From Bacteroides sp. (GTDB lineage Bacteria > Bacteroidota > Bacteroidia > Bacteroidales > Muribaculaceae), in assembly GCA_023663525.1 (NCBI GenBank), contig JAMPHF010000001.1:817860-853758 (forward strand): a stretch of DNA of 35,899 nucleotides, read 5' to 3'. Every line of letters begins with the position of its first letter. The first letter of the stretch is position 1. Under the pieces are notes generated by a model, which searched no databases, was not told the DNA's origin, and saw nothing but the letters and a program-made list of their open reading frames with translations. This document shows positions 1-8,564 of the stretch, in pieces. The translations under genes and the position numbers were made by a program.

Positions 1-146
1 ATGAGCCACACTCCCTCAGAGTTAAGAGAAAATCCCTCAAAGATTGCGTCGCCCTTGCTTTAGCTTTTGTTATGAGACACACTCTTATATGTTCATTATG
101 AGATGCGTTCTCGTAACTTCTCCATGACTAATCATCAATTGTTCCC
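1..146. other. Upstream flank of glgB, no gene seen
   Basis: There is no convincing coding sequence here. Two copies of a short motif, ATGAGACACACTCT-like, lie at 1-14 (two mismatches) and 72-85 (exact), and a TATGAGATGCG element lies at 97-107. The same two elements recur together near 34.73 kb. No clean TAnnTTTG promoter box was found before glgB, so its promoter may lie to the left of the window or be divergent. Confidence 0.5.
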
Positions 147-2219
147 ATGAAAAAAAAGACTCTCAACATTATTAAAAACGATCCATGGCTTGAGCCATAT
201 ACAGAGGCTATTGTCGGACGTCACAATGATGCGCTTGCCAAGGAAGTCGAACTTTGTGGCCCGGAAGGCAGTCTCGATGCTTTTGCCAACGCACATAATT
301 TCTTCGGGCTTCACCGCACTGCTGATGGCGGATGGGTGTTCCGCGAGTGGGCGCCGAATGCTACTGCGATTACTCTGGTCGGCGATTTCTCCAAGTGGAA
401 ACCCATGAAGAAATATGCCCTCAAGCCCAAAAAGAATGGTGTATGGGAGATAAAGCTAAAGCCTAACGACATCCACCATGGGGATTTATATAAGATGCTC
501 GTCTCTTGGGATGGAGGAGAAGGCGAGCGCATACCTGCTTATGCCAACCGCGTGGTGCAGGATGAGCAGACAAAGATATTTTCGGCTCAGGTATGGTCAC
601 CGGAGCAATATAAATGGAAAGTTCGCCGTTTCCGTCCTGACACGCGTCCGCTTCTCATTTACGAGTGCCATATCGGCATGGCTCAGGAGAAAGAGGGCAT
701 AGGCACTTACACCGAGTTCCGTGATCTGATTCTCCCGCGAATAGCTGCCGATGGCTATAATGCAATCCAGATCATGGCCATTCAGGAGCATCCCTACTAC
801 GGCTCATTCGGTTATCACGTTTCCAGTTTCTATGCCCCATCGAGCCGTTTCGGTACGCCTGAGGAGCTGAAAAGTCTCATTGACCGTGCCCACGAACTCG
901 GTATCGCCGTCATTATGGATATTGTCCACTCTCACGCGGTGAAAAATGAGGTCGAGGGACTTGGCAGACTCGATGGAAGCTATGACCAGTATTTCTACGG
1001 TGACAGTCGGCGTGAACATCCGGCATGGGATTCATTGTGTTTCGACTACGGCAAGAATGATGTGATCAATTTCCTCCTCTCCAATTGCAAATATTGGTTG
1101 CAGGAATTCCATTTTGACGGTTTCCGTTTCGATGGTGTGACCTCAATGCTGTACTTCAACCATGGTCTCGGACAGGCGTTCAGCGGCTATGACGACTACT
1201 ATAACGGTGGCCAGGACACTAATGCAATCACATATCTGACTTTGGCCAACAAGCTCATACATCAGATTAATCCGAATGCCATAACCATTGCGGAGGAGAT
1301 GAGCGGTATGCCGGGTCTCGCTGTCCCGTTCAAGGATGGTGGCATAGGGTTTGACTACCGAATGGCCATGGGTATCCCGGACTACTGGATTAAGATGCTC
1401 AAAGAAAAGAAGGATGAGGATTGGCATCCGACATCTATTTTCTGGGAGCTGACCAACCGCCGTGCTGACGAAAAGACAATATCCTACGTCGAAAGTCACG
1501 ATCAGGCTCTTGTCGGCGACAAGACAGTTATTTTCCGACTCATTGACAAGGAAATGTATTGGCACATGATGAAGGATGACGACAATATGGTCGTGGCCAG
1601 AGGTATAGCTCTCCATAAGATGATACGCCTTGTCACGGCTTCGACCATCAATGGCGGTTATCTCAACTTCATGGGCAATGAGTTCGGTCATCCGGAGTGG
1701 ATTGACTTCCCGCGTGAAGGTAATGGCTGGAGCTATAAATATGCCCGCCGTCAGTGGGATCTGGTGGATCGCAAGGAGTTGAAGTATGAATTGCTCAATG
1801 CATTCGACAATGCGATGATTCATCTCATTTCAAGCGTCTATAATTTCCAGGCTCTCCCGGTGGTGAAACTTTGGGAGAAGGATGATGATCAAGTGCTTGC
1901 TTTCATGCGCGGAGATCTTGCGTTCGTGTTCAACTTCAATCCGTCAAAGGCTTTCGAAGGGTATGGCATTCTCGCTCCTGCGGGAGAATATGATGTGGTG
2001 CTGTCAACTGACAATCCTGCTTTCGGGGGCTATGGTAATATAGATGAGTCAGTGAGTCATCTGACGCAGAGCGATCCGCTTTTCGCTCCTTCGGGCAAGG
2101 AATGGCTCAGGCTATATCTGCCGCCTCGTTCGGCTCAGGTGTTGAGACTGCGTCGTGCGCGTCCTGTCTCTACCAAGAAGACAGCCGCAACACCGGCTTC
2201 ATCTAAAGGTAAAGCATAA
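147..2219 (+). CDS. glgB: 1,4-alpha-glucan (glycogen) branching enzyme
   Basis: This cytosolic GH13 enzyme cuts alpha-1,4 chains and re-attaches them through alpha-1,6 bonds during glycogen synthesis. A CBM48-like beta-sandwich (about residues 60-130, with the FREWAPNA motif) precedes the TIM barrel. Expected catalytic residues are present: nucleophile D329 in GFRFDG, acid/base E383 in IAEEM, and the transition-state Asp D452 in ESHDQ. The DIVHSHA motif near residue 257 and the 690-residue length resemble the eukaryotic-like branching enzymes found in Bacteroidetes rather than the longer E. coli form. The C-terminus ends in an Ala/Lys/Ser-rich tail after the all-beta domain. The ATG at 147 starts with MKKKTLNIIKNDPWL, a plausible N-terminus. 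No other glycogen gene lies nearby, so it appears to be a single-gene unit. A convergent hairpin follows it. Confidence 0.96.
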   Translation: MKKKTLNIIKNDPWLEPYTEAIVGRHNDALAKEVELCGPEGSLDAFANAHNFFGLHRTADGGWVFREWAPNATAITLVGDFSKWKPMKKYALKPKKNGVWEIKLKPNDIHHGDLYKMLVSWDGGEGERIPAYANRVVQDEQTKIFSAQVWSPEQYKWKVRRFRPDTRPLLIYECHIGMAQEKEGIGTYTEFRDLILPRIAADGYNAIQIMAIQEHPYYGSFGYHVSSFYAPSSRFGTPEELKSLIDRAHELGIAVIMDIVHSHAVKNEVEGLGRLDGSYDQYFYGDSRREHPAWDSLCFDYGKNDVINFLLSNCKYWLQEFHFDGFRFDGVTSMLYFNHGLGQAFSGYDDYYNGGQDTNAITYLTLANKLIHQINPNAITIAEEMSGMPGLAVPFKDGGIGFDYRMAMGIPDYWIKMLKEKKDEDWHPTSIFWELTNRRADEKTISYVESHDQALVGDKTVIFRLIDKEMYWHMMKDDDNMVVARGIALHKMIRLVTASTINGGYLNFMGNEFGHPEWIDFPREGNGWSYKYARRQWDLVDRKELKYELLNAFDNAMIHLISSVYNFQALPVVKLWEKDDDQVLAFMRGDLAFVFNFNPSKAFEGYGILAPAGEYDVVLSTDNPAFGGYGNIDESVSHLTQSDPLFAPSGKEWLRLYLPPRSAQVLRLRRARPVSTKKTAATPASSKGKA

Positions 2220-2245
2220 CTACGCAAGCATAGGTCATAAATAGG

Positions 2246-2296
2246 GAGACCGACTGATTGTCCGTCAAAAGAAATGGGCGTGAATCAGTCGGTCTC
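2246..2296. terminator. Convergent stem-loop between glgB and the universal stress gene
   Basis: A perfect 14-bp inverted repeat has arms GAGACCGACTGATT (2246-2259) and AATCAGTCGGTCTC (2283-2296), with a 23-nt loop. It sits between two convergent genes and probably terminates both. The T-tract on the plus strand is interrupted (GGTTTTATTT a few bases on), so efficiency is uncertain. Confidence 0.75.
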
Positions 2297-2320
2297 TGCT
2301 ATATGGTTTTATTTGAGCGG

Positions 2321-3457
2321 TCACACCGGGATTGAGAGCAATGGGATGTCGGCGTGGAAAAGCAGCTTGTGAGCCAAAGTTGGATTGAACAGTCTTGCAA
2401 AAATATTTTTGCGTGGGGTGGCGACTGAGATCATGTCGAAATGCGATTTCTTGTCAAGCCCCTCGAAATCTTCCTCCTCATGCGAGAGTGAGAGTTGGAC
2501 CGTCCGGAAGGTGTAGGCCGGATAATTTTCCTTACAATAGGCGAGGAGGTTGGCTATCGCGGTTGTATCGCCCTCAGGTCTTTTCTTTGTGGGGACTGAC
2601 GCGAGTGTCACTGACAGTGACTGGTCAGGAAGTATGCGATAGAGGGCATCGAGTGCGAGTATGTCCTGCTGTTTTGTGGATGATAGATACAGCACTTCAT
2701 GGATGTCGTCCGTGCGTTTGAATCTCGGCGATTCGGGGACAGTCATCACGCATGAGCGGCACGTGTCGAGCACTTCGGCCGTGACGCTTCCAAGCATCGC
2801 GCGGTCATGCTTGTCATTGCCGCGTGTCCCCATTACGATCAGATAGGGATGGTGGACCGCTGCGTAGTCATTTATGACTTCTTCGGGTAGACCATCGGTG
2901 ATTTCTGATGAGAAAACGGCGGGAGGAATGACTCCGTCTTTGATTTTCTCGCGCAGTTGTGACTCGATTTCCTTCATCTGTTTGCGGCTGATGTCGGAGA
3001 GTTCACGGTCTGCTTCCATCTGCTCCACAGCATCGGCCGAGCCGTCAAAGGTCATGGAGTCTGACAATTGAAGTGCGGAGTCATCCACCAAGATTGGACT
3101 GAAGTAGGAGTGGAGCAGTTTGATTTTTGCCTTGTGGAGTACGGCTATATGGAAAGCAAGATAGCAGGCCTGGACAGAGGATGTCGAAAAGTCAATCGGG
3201 ACAAGAATCTCCGGTCCTCCCGACGGACATTCCTTGACTGCTTCCGGCGAGAAGATTTCGATGTTTTCGATGACTCTTAAAGCAAGCGGGAGATCCGATT
3301 CGGGAATCCTCACCCTTATTCCGGCAGAGACAGTTGGATTGGTCAGATTGACATTCTGGAGTTTTACCTCGATTCCCTCACATTCGAGGATGTTTTTCAG
3401 CTCGTGGGCCTTCTCGTATGTATGGATGGCTATTGTTATGAATCTGTCAGGCTGCAT
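2321..3457 (-). CDS. Universal stress protein with DUF2007-like N-terminal domain
   Basis: Residues 1-70 (RFITIAIHTYEKAHELKNILECEGIEV and onward) resemble the DUF2007 'putative signal transducing' domain, which begins with a strand and an 'A..lk..LE..GI.v' helix. Residues 83-242 form a UspA fold that starts ILVPIDFS and carries the nucleotide-loop pattern G-x2-G-x9-G-S (G210, G213, G223, S224), so ATP binding is plausible. Residues 250-378 look like a second, degenerate Usp domain without the glycine loop; it ends with the hydrophobic strand IPLLSIPV. No signal peptide or membrane segment is seen, so it is probably cytosolic. It would be a stress or energy-state sensor; the actual ligand is unknown. 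It is monocistronic between two hairpins. Confidence 0.85.
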   Translation of the reverse strand: MQPDRFITIAIHTYEKAHELKNILECEGIEVKLQNVNLTNPTVSAGIRVRIPESDLPLALRVIENIEIFSPEAVKECPSGGPEILVPIDFSTSSVQACYLAFHIAVLHKAKIKLLHSYFSPILVDDSALQLSDSMTFDGSADAVEQMEADRELSDISRKQMKEIESQLREKIKDGVIPPAVFSSEITDGLPEEVINDYAAVHHPYLIVMGTRGNDKHDRAMLGSVTAEVLDTCRSCVMTVPESPRFKRTDDIHEVLYLSSTKQQDILALDALYRILPDQSLSVTLASVPTKKRPEGDTTAIANLLAYCKENYPAYTFRTVQLSLSHEEEDFEGLDKKSHFDMISVATPRKNIFARLFNPTLAHKLLFHADIPLLSIPV

Positions 3458-3494
3458 AATATAACTGATTTAAATCCTATACTTGTATAAACAG

Positions 3495-3542
3495 ACGAAA
3501 GGACAAAAAGTCAATGCCGGAGGCCGCTTTTTGTCCTTTCGT
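3495..3542 (-). terminator. 16-bp perfect stem-loop after the small HTH gene
   Basis: Arms ACGAAAGGACAAAAAG (3495-3510) and CTTTTTGTCCTTTCGT (3527-3542) pair perfectly around a 16-nt loop. It lies 15 bases beyond the stop of the HTH gene and just upstream of the universal stress gene, so it should isolate the two minus-strand units. Confidence 0.8.
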
Positions 3543-3557
3543 GAATATTTTTCGGAA

Positions 3558-3818
3558 TTACTCTCCCTTGTTTTCTTTTTGGATGATATCGATGGCCATA
3601 TCATAGATTGTGGTATCGTCGAGGACTACGATGCCGCCGTTGGGACCCGGTTCGATATGAACACCGCAGTTCTTGCCGAACTCGTAGTTTGTACCACCGA
3701 AGTAGTTTCTGACTGTCTGAGGAGTGACGTTGAGCTTATCGGCTATCTGACGGATTGAGCCATCGGGCAGACTGTCTTTGATGCGACGCAGGTCGTTGAA
3801 CGAGATAGTTTTAGTCAT
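3558..3818 (-). CDS. Small helix-turn-helix DNA-binding protein
   Basis: This 86-residue protein has a clear HTH near residues 20-40 (GSIRQIADKLNVTPQTVRNYF), in which a recognition helix follows the 'VTPQTVRN' turn. A short beta-rich tail follows (HIEPGPNGGIVVLDD). Small proteins of this type are common and conserved in Bacteroidales but, as far as I know, have no assigned target. It is flanked by a strong terminator downstream and a 242-bp leader upstream containing an inverted repeat at 3871-3888 that could be its own operator. It is probably a transcriptional regulator or nucleoid-associated factor. The start at 3818 (MTKTISFNDL) is the only reasonable Met. Confidence 0.8.
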   Translation of the reverse strand: MTKTISFNDLRRIKDSLPDGSIRQIADKLNVTPQTVRNYFGGTNYEFGKNCGVHIEPGPNGGIVVLDDTTIYDMAIDIIQKENKGE

Positions 3819-3870
3819 GATACAATATAGGTGTTTGGGGGTTAATACTTGATTTAATTTAGAAAACGGT

Positions 3871-3888
3871 TGGAATTTGTAAATTCCA
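3871..3888. promoter_or_regulatory. Inverted repeat, candidate operator upstream of HTH gene
   Basis: The sequence TGGAATTT-GT-AAATTCCA is an 8-bp-arm inverted repeat, 53 bp upstream of the HTH gene start in an AT-rich leader. Its size and two-base spacer suit a dimeric regulator. Autoregulation is inference only. Confidence 0.45.
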
Positions 3889-4060
3889 CGTCACTAAATT
3901 AAGATTAAATTTCTATTCGGACAAATAATTGTCAAGAAAAAATCTATGTTATATAACACTTTTTCAGTTTCCGGATACCGAATCAAAAAATAACTTTTTG
4001 ACTTGCAATAATTAAGACAATACCGATTATCCGGTCCGGGATCATGTCAGCCTCCTGATG

Positions 4061-4840
4061 TCATATCTTCTCGACTGCGGCAGCATTGATCCATGCACGG
4101 TGCGCATTGTCAACCTGCACGTCATACCATAGCGAGTTGATCGAGTCGGTGGTCGAGCGGACGGAATCAAGAATCTCTACTCGCGTGCCTTCGTGGAGCA
4201 GCATTGCTTCCTGACTGCGGTCCTTGGGGACACGTGGACTTGTGCTGAGTATTGTCGATGGCGATGTGATGATGGCAACATTGTCGGCTGTCGCTATCGC
4301 GGCTGACCTGAATGCAAAGAAAATGAAACATCCACACCCGATCAACGTAAGGAATCCCCCGAAAAATCCGGCTTTACGGAGTATTACCGTGCCTGAAAAG
4401 ACGTAGAGCAGGACACCTGCGATAGTGAGTGCGAAGCAGCCGAATGCAAGCCACGCCCACACGTTGGAGTGAGCCGAATTGGCGGCCGCATCGAGTGCAT
4501 TCCCGATGAATGTCCCTCGTTCGCCGGGCCGGTCTGCTATTCGGGCATTGACAAATTCAAGATTGTTGCGCGCATCATCAAATTTGGGCTCAAGACGGAG
4601 CGCGCGCTCGTATGCGAGGATAGCTTTGCCCATTTCCCCGAGTCGGTAATAGCAGTTGCCAAGATTGTATTGCAATGTGGCAGAATTGCCCTCGGTCGCG
4701 ATGACATGCAGATACGTGTCGGCAGCCTCTTTGAAATTGTCGGCGGTATATGCCGAATCGGCCTGCTGGATGAGTGTCAGCTCGGATCTCATGTTGAACG
4801 AGCAGACCATGATGGCTAATATGGTGATGACGTATTTCAT
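4061..4840 (-). CDS. batE: BatE: TPR / SH3-domain membrane protein
   Basis: Last gene of the Bat (Bacteroides aerotolerance) operon. It has a signal-like N-terminus (residues 1-16), TPR units over about 24-100 (YNLGNCYYRLGEMGKAILAY), two hydrophobic segments at about 127-150 and 157-178, and an SH3-like C-terminal domain at 188-257 (VAIITSP...EGTRVEILD...WINAAAVEKI). This TPR-TM-SH3 arrangement is that of BatE proteins. Its ATG overlaps the batD stop by 4 nt (ATGA, 4837-4840), implying translational coupling. In other Bacteroidetes the Bat proteins are linked to oxygen or oxidative-stress tolerance; the molecular role is not established. Confidence 0.9.
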   Translation of the reverse strand: MKYVITILAIMVCSFNMRSELTLIQQADSAYTADNFKEAADTYLHVIATEGNSATLQYNLGNCYYRLGEMGKAILAYERALRLEPKFDDARNNLEFVNARIADRPGERGTFIGNALDAAANSAHSNVWAWLAFGCFALTIAGVLLYVFSGTVILRKAGFFGGFLTLIGCGCFIFFAFRSAAIATADNVAIITSPSTILSTSPRVPKDRSQEAMLLHEGTRVEILDSVRSTTDSINSLWYDVQVDNAHRAWINAAAVEKI

Positions 4841-6639
4841 TTTCTGTTCCTTTCAAGTTGGTTAATGGCGTTGACTCCGCGCTCGTAGACGCTGTCCATC
4901 TTGCTTGAGCTGTCAGGCGTGTAGCGTGCCATCTCGCAGTCATCGAGCACTGAGACTATGCCGACAGCACTTTCCTCGGAATAGCCTTTCGATGCAAGTG
5001 TGGCCGAGATGTTGTCACGCGAGAGTTGTGACACCGGCATGGAAAGTTTGTCGGAGAGATAACCCCATATAGCACGGAGCATCTCCTCATAGAACTTATC
5101 ACTGTCGCCTGACTTCATGAAGCCTTCGGCTGTCTTCAGACGTCGGCGTGCCATCTTGCTTGCCTTGGCATTCTTGCGGCCGATCACGTCGGCATTCATT
5201 CGGGCGTTGCGGCGATTGAGCGCGATAAGGACAATCATGGCAATGACAAGCACGATGTATAGAATCCAGTACCACGACTGGAGGACAACCAAGCGATGCT
5301 CTTTGTCGGGATTCTTGTCGCCAAGATAGATGTGGCGAATGTCGGAATTTTTGTTTTCGACATCCTTTTGGTCAGTGGTGACTGACGGCGATGAGAGTCC
5401 TTTTGCCACCTTTATATTGTAGGTCGGGGTTTTGAGCGTCACGTAGTCTTTGGTCTGAGGATCGAAATAGACAAACTTATCGCTGCCGATGGTGAAATCA
5501 CCGACACTTTGCGGGACAAATGTGTATTCGATGGTCATGCTGCCACTGACTTCATTACCGTGGACATCCGCCTCGATGTCGCTCTTGGGTGTGTATTGCT
5601 CGAACTCAGTCGGGAAGTCTATTTCAGGTTCTTTCACATACTTGATGTTGCCTGTGCCACGAATAGTGTAGATCAAAGTGGCAGGGTCATTGGTGCGGAA
5701 TGAGTTACCGACGAGGCGACTGTCAACACTGAATTTTCCGACTGCTCCGGTGAAGCCCTCAGGCTGAGGTTGGGGTAGGGGGAGAATGTTGATTGAGGCT
5801 GAGTTGGAGTTGACTTGGATTTTTGCTTCCTTAGGCTGGCGAACTTGGAACATGCCCATGTTCACATTGTCATACTGCACCACGGAAATGTCATAATTGC
5901 CGGAGTTGATTGTCAGTTTTCCGCTTTTCTGTGGGAATATGATACATTTTTTCAGCACGGCTGTCATGTAGTTCTGACCATTGTAGGTCTCGACTTGGTT
6001 GAGGGTCGGCTGGAGGTCAACTTCCTGAATGAGGAATCCGTCAAACGCCGGTTGGCGTGTCGGGAGGAAAGATGAGATGCTGTACTTGGTGTAGAGCTTT
6101 ATGGTGCATCCTATCGCTTCCTGCTCGTAGGCTGATGATTTCGAGAGGATTATTCGGACAAACACGTCATCGCTTGCTACCTTGCGTCCCGAAGTCTGGG
6201 TGTCCACATCGTCTACGTCCACCGGACGTTGTGAGGCGGGAGTGTTGGCTGTCGCCAGATCATGGATGGTAAAGTTGACGGCTTTTGTCGAGAGCCGTTT
6301 GCCGTCGGCCATAATGGTGGCTGCCGGGATGGTGAAATTGCCGGCCTTGTCAGCCTTATAGTAGTAAGTGTACTCTGTGGCCGATGTTGACGTTGCGTGG
6401 CCGCCGGACACCTGATAGCTTTGGGAGGTGGATATGGACGGACCGTAGAGGAGTGTACATCCATTGATTTGCGACACTCTCAGGTCTGATCCCTCGGCAT
6501 TCGTCAGCCTGAATGTGACGGGAAACCGTTGCCCCTCATATACGCGTGTGGGAGGCTTGACTGTAAAACTCACCTGTGCCTGCATGGCGGTCATACCAAC
6601 AATGACGGTGAGCAATATAAATAGGATGAAACGTTTCAT
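4837..6639 (-). CDS. batD: BatD: exported aerotolerance protein
   Basis: The chosen ATG at 6639 gives MKRFILFILLTVIVG, a clear signal peptide; an in-frame ATG at 6681 would add 14 non-signal-like residues. The mature protein (about 600 residues with signal) is a large beta-rich periplasmic region (SFTVKPPTRVYEGQRFPVTFRLTNA and later Ig-like repeats). A single transmembrane helix follows near residue 465 of this start (WYWILYIVLVIAMIVLIAL), then a basic cytosolic tail of about 110 residues. This matches BatD ('oxygen tolerance' family). It lies between batC (45-nt gap from this start) and batE (4-nt overlap). It probably forms part of a membrane complex with the VWA proteins BatA and BatB. Confidence 0.9.
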   Translation of the reverse strand: MKRFILFILLTVIVGMTAMQAQVSFTVKPPTRVYEGQRFPVTFRLTNAEGSDLRVSQINGCTLLYGPSISTSQSYQVSGGHATSTSATEYTYYYKADKAGNFTIPAATIMADGKRLSTKAVNFTIHDLATANTPASQRPVDVDDVDTQTSGRKVASDDVFVRIILSKSSAYEQEAIGCTIKLYTKYSISSFLPTRQPAFDGFLIQEVDLQPTLNQVETYNGQNYMTAVLKKCIIFPQKSGKLTINSGNYDISVVQYDNVNMGMFQVRQPKEAKIQVNSNSASINILPLPQPQPEGFTGAVGKFSVDSRLVGNSFRTNDPATLIYTIRGTGNIKYVKEPEIDFPTEFEQYTPKSDIEADVHGNEVSGSMTIEYTFVPQSVGDFTIGSDKFVYFDPQTKDYVTLKTPTYNIKVAKGLSSPSVTTDQKDVENKNSDIRHIYLGDKNPDKEHRLVVLQSWYWILYIVLVIAMIVLIALNRRNARMNADVIGRKNAKASKMARRRLKTAEGFMKSGDSDKFYEEMLRAIWGYLSDKLSMPVSQLSRDNISATLASKGYSEESAVGIVSVLDDCEMARYTPDSSSKMDSVYERGVNAINQLERNRK

Positions 6640-6684
6640 TTTTTCGACGGTATGATGTATAGACAATGATGTTATCCACAATGC

Positions 6685-7485
6685 TTACCACGGATTGGTG
6701 ACGGGACGGCGGGAGGGAGCTCCATTTTTTTGCTTCTCGGCATTGATGCGTGCACGGGTTGCATTCTCCTCATTTTCCATAGCTTTCAAAATCTTTTCGG
6801 CATTTTGCTGGCTTATGCCGCCTTGCTGTTGATTCTGAGGCTGCTGTTTTTGGTCGGGTTGCTGCTGTTGCTGCTGTTGATCCTGTTTGTCGTCTTTGTT
6901 CTGTTGATCCTTGTTCTGGTCCTGGTTTTGGTCCTGATTCTTTTTGTCCTGGTCTTTCTTGTCCTGATCCTGATTTTGCTGATCCTGATTCTGGTCTTGA
7001 TTCTGATCCTGGTTCTGTTGGTCTTCAAGCCGTTTTTGGGCCAGTCGGAGATTCTCGCGGGCCTTGTCATTGTCCGGGTTGCGGCGGAGTGCGTTCTTGT
7101 AGAGTTCGATGCTCTTGGCATAGTCCTGACTATTGAAAGCCATATTGCCGAGGTTATAGAACGCGTTTTCAGCTATCGAGATGTTTTCAGCATCGCGTGT
7201 GAGGTTCTGGAGTATGGCTGTGGCTTCCTTTTCAGTCTCACCCGAGGCCGATCCCTGACGCAACAATGAGGCCGCGAGGTTGAACTGCGCGATTTCGTTC
7301 ATGGCGTTTTCCTGCAAGGCCTTGCGGTAGGCCACCTCAGCTTCGGCATAACGCTGTTCCTTATAGAGCTTGTTGCCTTCGACAATATAGTTACGTTCAT
7401 GACGCGTCGTTGTGGTCTTGCTGTCTGCTGCTATGGCGGGAGACAGGCTGATGAGCATCATCAACGATAGTAATAGCTTTTTCAT
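6685..7485 (-). CDS. batC: BatC: TPR protein with Gln/Asp-rich low-complexity region
   Basis: Residues 1-20 are a signal peptide (LLLSLMMLISLSPAIAA). TPR motifs occupy about 33-150 (EGNKLYKEQRYAEAEVAYRKAL; YNLGNMAFNSQDYAKSIELYKNAL). Residues 155-228 are almost entirely Gln, Asp, Asn and Lys, coded by 6802-7023, and a charged helix (AEKILKAMENEENATRARINAE) ends the protein before the tail PSRRPVTNPW. Periplasmic TPR proteins at this operon position are BatC. Its ATG overlaps the batB stop by 4 nt (7482-7485). The low-complexity tract is probably a flexible linker and is likely to vary in length between strains. Confidence 0.9.
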   Translation of the reverse strand: MKKLLLSLMMLISLSPAIAADSKTTTTRHERNYIVEGNKLYKEQRYAEAEVAYRKALQENAMNEIAQFNLAASLLRQGSASGETEKEATAILQNLTRDAENISIAENAFYNLGNMAFNSQDYAKSIELYKNALRRNPDNDKARENLRLAQKRLEDQQNQDQNQDQNQDQQNQDQDKKDQDKKNQDQNQDQNKDQQNKDDKQDQQQQQQQPDQKQQPQNQQQGGISQQNAEKILKAMENEENATRARINAEKQKNGAPSRRPVTNPW

Positions 7486-8546
7486 TTGTTGCCTCCTTCC
7501 TCTTTTGTAAAGAAACTATATTTCTTCAACCAGGAAATCTTGCGTGTGACAGTCACTGAGTAAATGACGAGGAGTATGAGCGAAATGAATGCGAATATGG
7601 GGAACTGCTCGCTCTGCGGCGAGAATGATTTGCGCTCGAAGTCACCCTGTTCGAGTTCATCCATTTTCTCATCCACGGCATTGATGGCTGAGTTTGACGC
7701 TCCGTTGACATAGATGCCGTCGCCGGCCTTTGCGATTTGTGCAGCGGTCTCCTCATCGAGTTTCGTGACCACTTCCTCGCCTGTCATCGGGTTGAGCATA
7801 TATTGGTTTCTGCCGATCGGGATGCGTGCGCCGCGTGCCGATCCGAGTCCTATCACATCGACCTGCACACCTGCGCTGGCTGCCCGTTTGGCTGCCTCGA
7901 CTGCATTGTCTTCAAAGTTCTCACCGTCAGTGATGACGACTATGGCCTTGCCCATTTCATCATTCGGAGTGAATGAATTCATGGCCATTTCAAGAGCCGC
8001 ACCTATGGCCGTGCCCTGTGTCGGGACCATGTCGGTGGTGATTCCGTTGAGAAACATCTTGGCCGAGATATAGTCCGATGTGATCGGAAGCTGTGTGTAG
8101 GCGTCGCCTGCAAACACGATGAGTCCGACTTTGTCATTTGTCATTTTGTCGATGAGTTTCTCAAGGATGTGTTTGGCGCGTTGCAGACGGCTGATGCCTC
8201 GGTCGTCATCAGTGCTTGATGCGAGCATGGAGTTTGAGACATCAAGACATATCATCACCTCAATGCCACGCGAGGTCTTTGTCTCCGATGCGTCGGGTTC
8301 AAGTCCGCCCGTGGCTCTCGGTCTTGCAATCATGATGACCATTGATGCAATGACGAGAAGCGAGAGTACCATCTTCACCCAGGGCATGTATTTGGATACT
8401 TCCGGCATGAGCGCACTGATGACTTCAGGACGACCGTAACGTGAAAGTTTGCGCCTGCGGGCATAGCGGGCCAGTAAAAACAGCCCGGCTGCTACCGGAA
8501 GCAGTAGCAACAGATATAACAGATGTGGATATGCAAACGAAATCAT
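7482..8546 (-). CDS. batB: BatB: VWA-domain membrane protein
   Basis: Two N-terminal hydrophobic segments (about 7-27 and 58-76) precede a von Willebrand A domain with MIDAS motif DVSNS (D102, S104, S106), the downstream TQGTAIG Thr loop, and VVITDGE. A C-terminal membrane helix lies near 314-332 (FPIFAFISLILLVIYSVTV). VWA domains bind divalent metal and mediate protein contacts, so it probably assembles with BatA and with the MoxR ATPase. There is an 18-nt gap from batA and a 4-nt overlap with batC. Confidence 0.93.
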   Translation of the reverse strand: MISFAYPHLLYLLLLLPVAAGLFLLARYARRRKLSRYGRPEVISALMPEVSKYMPWVKMVLSLLVIASMVIMIARPRATGGLEPDASETKTSRGIEVMICLDVSNSMLASSTDDDRGISRLQRAKHILEKLIDKMTNDKVGLIVFAGDAYTQLPITSDYISAKMFLNGITTDMVPTQGTAIGAALEMAMNSFTPNDEMGKAIVVITDGENFEDNAVEAAKRAASAGVQVDVIGLGSARGARIPIGRNQYMLNPMTGEEVVTKLDEETAAQIAKAGDGIYVNGASNSAINAVDEKMDELEQGDFERKSFSPQSEQFPIFAFISLILLVIYSVTVTRKISWLKKYSFFTKEEGGNK

Positions 8547-8564
8547 AGTGATCTTAGAGGGTGT

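Noticed and set aside
1143..1823. 226-codon open frame antisense to glgB
   Set aside because: It overlaps catalytic GH13 motifs on the other strand and shows no recognisable domain.
3971..4034. CCGGATA / TATCCGG pairing downstream of batE
   Set aside because: Arms are only 7 bp and are 50 nt apart with no T-tract, so a terminator is not supported.
6672..6680. Exact DnaA box TTATCCACA
   Set aside because: A single copy at the batC-batD junction, far from dnaA and without neighbours, is expected by chance or of no origin significance.
6730..7269. Open frame antisense to batC encoding a very Leu/Val-rich protein
   Set aside because: It is the complement of the Gln/Asp-rich batC coding tract; its composition follows from that and the batC frame has TPR motifs, a signal peptide and a coupled start.
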